Below, one piece after another: positions 32,516 through 33,609 of a DNA stretch of 33,609 nucleotides (within the stretch, counting starts at the first letter, position 1; every line of letters begins with the position of its first letter). The DNA lies in NCBI GenBank assembly GCA_038211475.1, contig JBBQVN010000025.1, positions 1-33,609 on the forward strand. Direction: 5' to 3'. The notes under the pieces are model-generated. The model made no database searches and was not told where the DNA came from. It was given only the letters and a program-made list of their open reading frames with translations. The DNA comes from JANYBT01 sp038211475 (GTDB taxonomy: Bacteria > Acidobacteriota > Terriglobia > Terriglobales > Acidobacteriaceae). The translations under genes were made by a program, and so were the position numbers.

Positions 32516-32544
32516 CGCCCAAGAGCCCTCAGCTTCCAGCTCAC

Positions 32545-33450
32545 CTAATAACCAAACTCCGTTGCCGCGGCGTATGCATGTTGCTTCACGGCCAGATCTG
32601 CAACCCGACAGGCTCCCAACTGGTTCACGTACTCCGCGCGATCATGCACACCCTGCACCCATCGCTGCAGCCATGCATCGCTGTCCGGTTTAGATTTGGT
32701 CTGCTCATGATATTGGCGGAAGAATGCGTCATCGCGCTTGTAGTAGCCTTGAACCGGCGAGGGATGCGCTCCCATCGGACATTCCACCACCGCGCTGACC
32801 AGAAATCCTGGAATCACGGTGCGGTTAGGATCGCTGGCAATCACTTCCGGCTCGACGACTTGCTCCGCAATAACAATCACTCGCTTCGCCGCTCGCACCG
32901 CTTCAATCATCACGCCAAAATTGCCCCAGCAATGCGCGTTGCCGTCCCGGTCGGCGCGCTGCACGTGGGCAATCGCAACATCGGGAACCAATGCCTTCAC
33001 CGCGTGCAGCTTCTCCCCGCTAAAGGGCGATGCAAACTCGGCAAAGAAGGGGTTATCGCGTGCAATATCACTAGCCAGCGCTGTCCGGGTCGGCAGGAAA
33101 GGTACGCCCATCGCCGCCGCTTGCAAGGCCAGCGCCACTGAGAAATTCGTCAGGTTGGTGACCTTTAGTCCGTCTTTCTCCACCGCGCGACGGAAGTTAT
33201 AGGCCGAACCCATCATTACGTTGCCCACCCACGCGGCAATTACGCCTTCGACGCAACCGGCCCCAATAATCTGGTCAAACAAGATGTCAGAAATTGGCCC
33301 AATCAGCGTGAGTCTGCGCTTTTCCTGCCGGATGATTTCGTGACCGGCAGCAAATGGGATCATCTGCTCCATCTGCAAGCCCAGCGCAATCGAGGCGCCA
33401 TCGGGCACCAGATCGGCAATCGCTTCGCGCATAGAGAGAAGTTTAGACAT
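32545..33450 (-). CDS. CoA-transferase family I alpha-type subunit (GctA/IpdA-like)
   Basis: This 301-residue protein is counted from ATG 33450, which has GGAAGGGA upstream and starts 2 nt after the preceding gene's stop; ATG 33468 would overlap that gene. It shows SMREAIADLVPDGASIALG at the N-terminus, GAGCVEGVIAAWVGNVMMG, and PDVAIAHVQRADRDGNAHCWGNFG, as in glutaconate CoA-transferase A and the steroid-ring hydrolase subunit IpdA. Such proteins work with a beta subunit carrying the catalytic Glu, which is not the next gene here (a rhodanese is). The beta partner must lie outside the window or be absent. Confidence 0.87.
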   Translation of the reverse strand: MSKLLSMREAIADLVPDGASIALGLQMEQMIPFAAGHEIIRQEKRRLTLIGPISDILFDQIIGAGCVEGVIAAWVGNVMMGSAYNFRRAVEKDGLKVTNLTNFSVALALQAAAMGVPFLPTRTALASDIARDNPFFAEFASPFSGEKLHAVKALVPDVAIAHVQRADRDGNAHCWGNFGVMIEAVRAAKRVIVIAEQVVEPEVIASDPNRTVIPGFLVSAVVECPMGAHPSPVQGYYKRDDAFFRQYHEQTKSKPDSDAWLQRWVQGVHDRAEYVNQLGACRVADLAVKQHAYAAATEFGY

Positions 33451-33452
33451 GG

Positions 33453-33609
33453 CTATCTTCCCTTCCACACCGGCGGCCGCTTTTCCATGAACGCTCGGAT
33501 GCCCTCGCGAGCATCTTCGGTCTGCATCAGCTCATCAAGATACGTCTTCTCGGCGCGAGCCAGACCCTTGTCGAAGTGCATCGCATCCCAGGCGTAGAAA
33601 GCCTTCTTG
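33453..33609 (-). CDS. Enoyl-CoA hydratase/isomerase family protein (N-terminal part outside window)
   Basis: Only the last 51 residues are present: KKAFYAWDAMHFDKGLARAEKTYLDELMQTEDAREGIRAFMEKRPPVWKGR. The E-D-A-x-E-G-I-x-A-F-x-E-K-R-x-P-x-W/F ending is the hallmark of crotonase-family enzymes. Its stop lies 2 nt before the CoA-transferase start, so it belongs to the same operon, in line with a CoA-thioester degradation pathway. Confidence 0.88.
   Translation of the reverse strand, partial: KKAFYAWDAMHFDKGLARAEKTYLDELMQTEDAREGIRAFMEKRPPVWKGR

Noticed and set aside
1..33609. Search for CRISPR arrays, tRNA or rRNA genes, integrases and transposases
   Set aside because: No regularly spaced repeats, no tRNA-like cloverleaf that I could recognise and no recombinase gene were seen; small RNAs cannot be excluded by eye.

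Overview
The window looks like a chromosomal segment of a soil- or sediment-type bacterium, most likely an Acidobacteriota (Terriglobia / Koribacter-like). This is inferred from the moderately high GC content, the gene families present (S46 peptidase, free-standing LuxR-type HTH proteins, acidobacterial-style FNR-like regulators) and a dispersed-type palindromic repeat. No rRNA or tRNA gene that could settle the taxonomy was found.

Layout. 1-2.5 kb (+): the end of a GNAT acetyltransferase, a cold-shock protein, a 229-bp inverted-repeat element and an M16 zinc peptidase. 2.5-10.9 kb (all -): a respiratory cluster read right to left. It holds an FNR-like regulator with N-terminal cysteines, a truncated paralogue of it, an 11-heme c / b-type cytochrome fusion (CbcL-like architecture), a 7-heme NapC/NirT-family cytochrome (ImcH-like architecture), a radical SAM/SPASM protein of the AhbC/AhbD/NirJ heme-modification type, a second Crp-family regulator and a RIC (ScdA/YtfE) di-iron repair protein. 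11.4-14.6 kb: a Tat-exported cupin, a hydrogenase-type maturation protease coupled to a frameshifted ORF, a small unknown ORF and a CAP/SCP protein. 14.7-18.9 kb: RmuC, a DUF1259 protein with a ChrA chromate transporter, and QueF. 19.1-22.7 kb: a membrane-fusion protein, a TPR protein and a TolC-like protein with no inner-membrane permease. 22.9-27.2 kb: two overlapping HTH-only LuxR proteins, citrate synthase and an S46 dipeptidyl peptidase with a clear terminator. 27.2-33.6 kb (all -): an operon with enoyl-CoA hydratase (partial), a CoA-transferase A subunit, a rhodanese, the three subunits of a 4-hydroxybenzoyl-CoA-reductase-like molybdoenzyme and an amidohydrolase.

The most coherent system is the 2.5-13.5 kb region. 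Ten palindromes of the form TGTGA-N6-TCACA lie in front of its genes. Three of the promoter regions carry pairs exactly 22 bp apart centre to centre. The FNR-like protein has a Crp-type recognition helix (RETVTR) that fits this site. I infer a local oxygen/redox regulon controlling a quinone-linked multiheme cytochrome module, with heme-modifying, di-iron repair and possibly hydrogenase-maturation functions attached.

The second noteworthy unit is the molybdoenzyme operon. Its medium subunit carries the four-cysteine [4Fe-4S] insertion that marks 4-hydroxybenzoyl-CoA reductase, pointing to reductive metabolism of aromatic acyl-CoA compounds.
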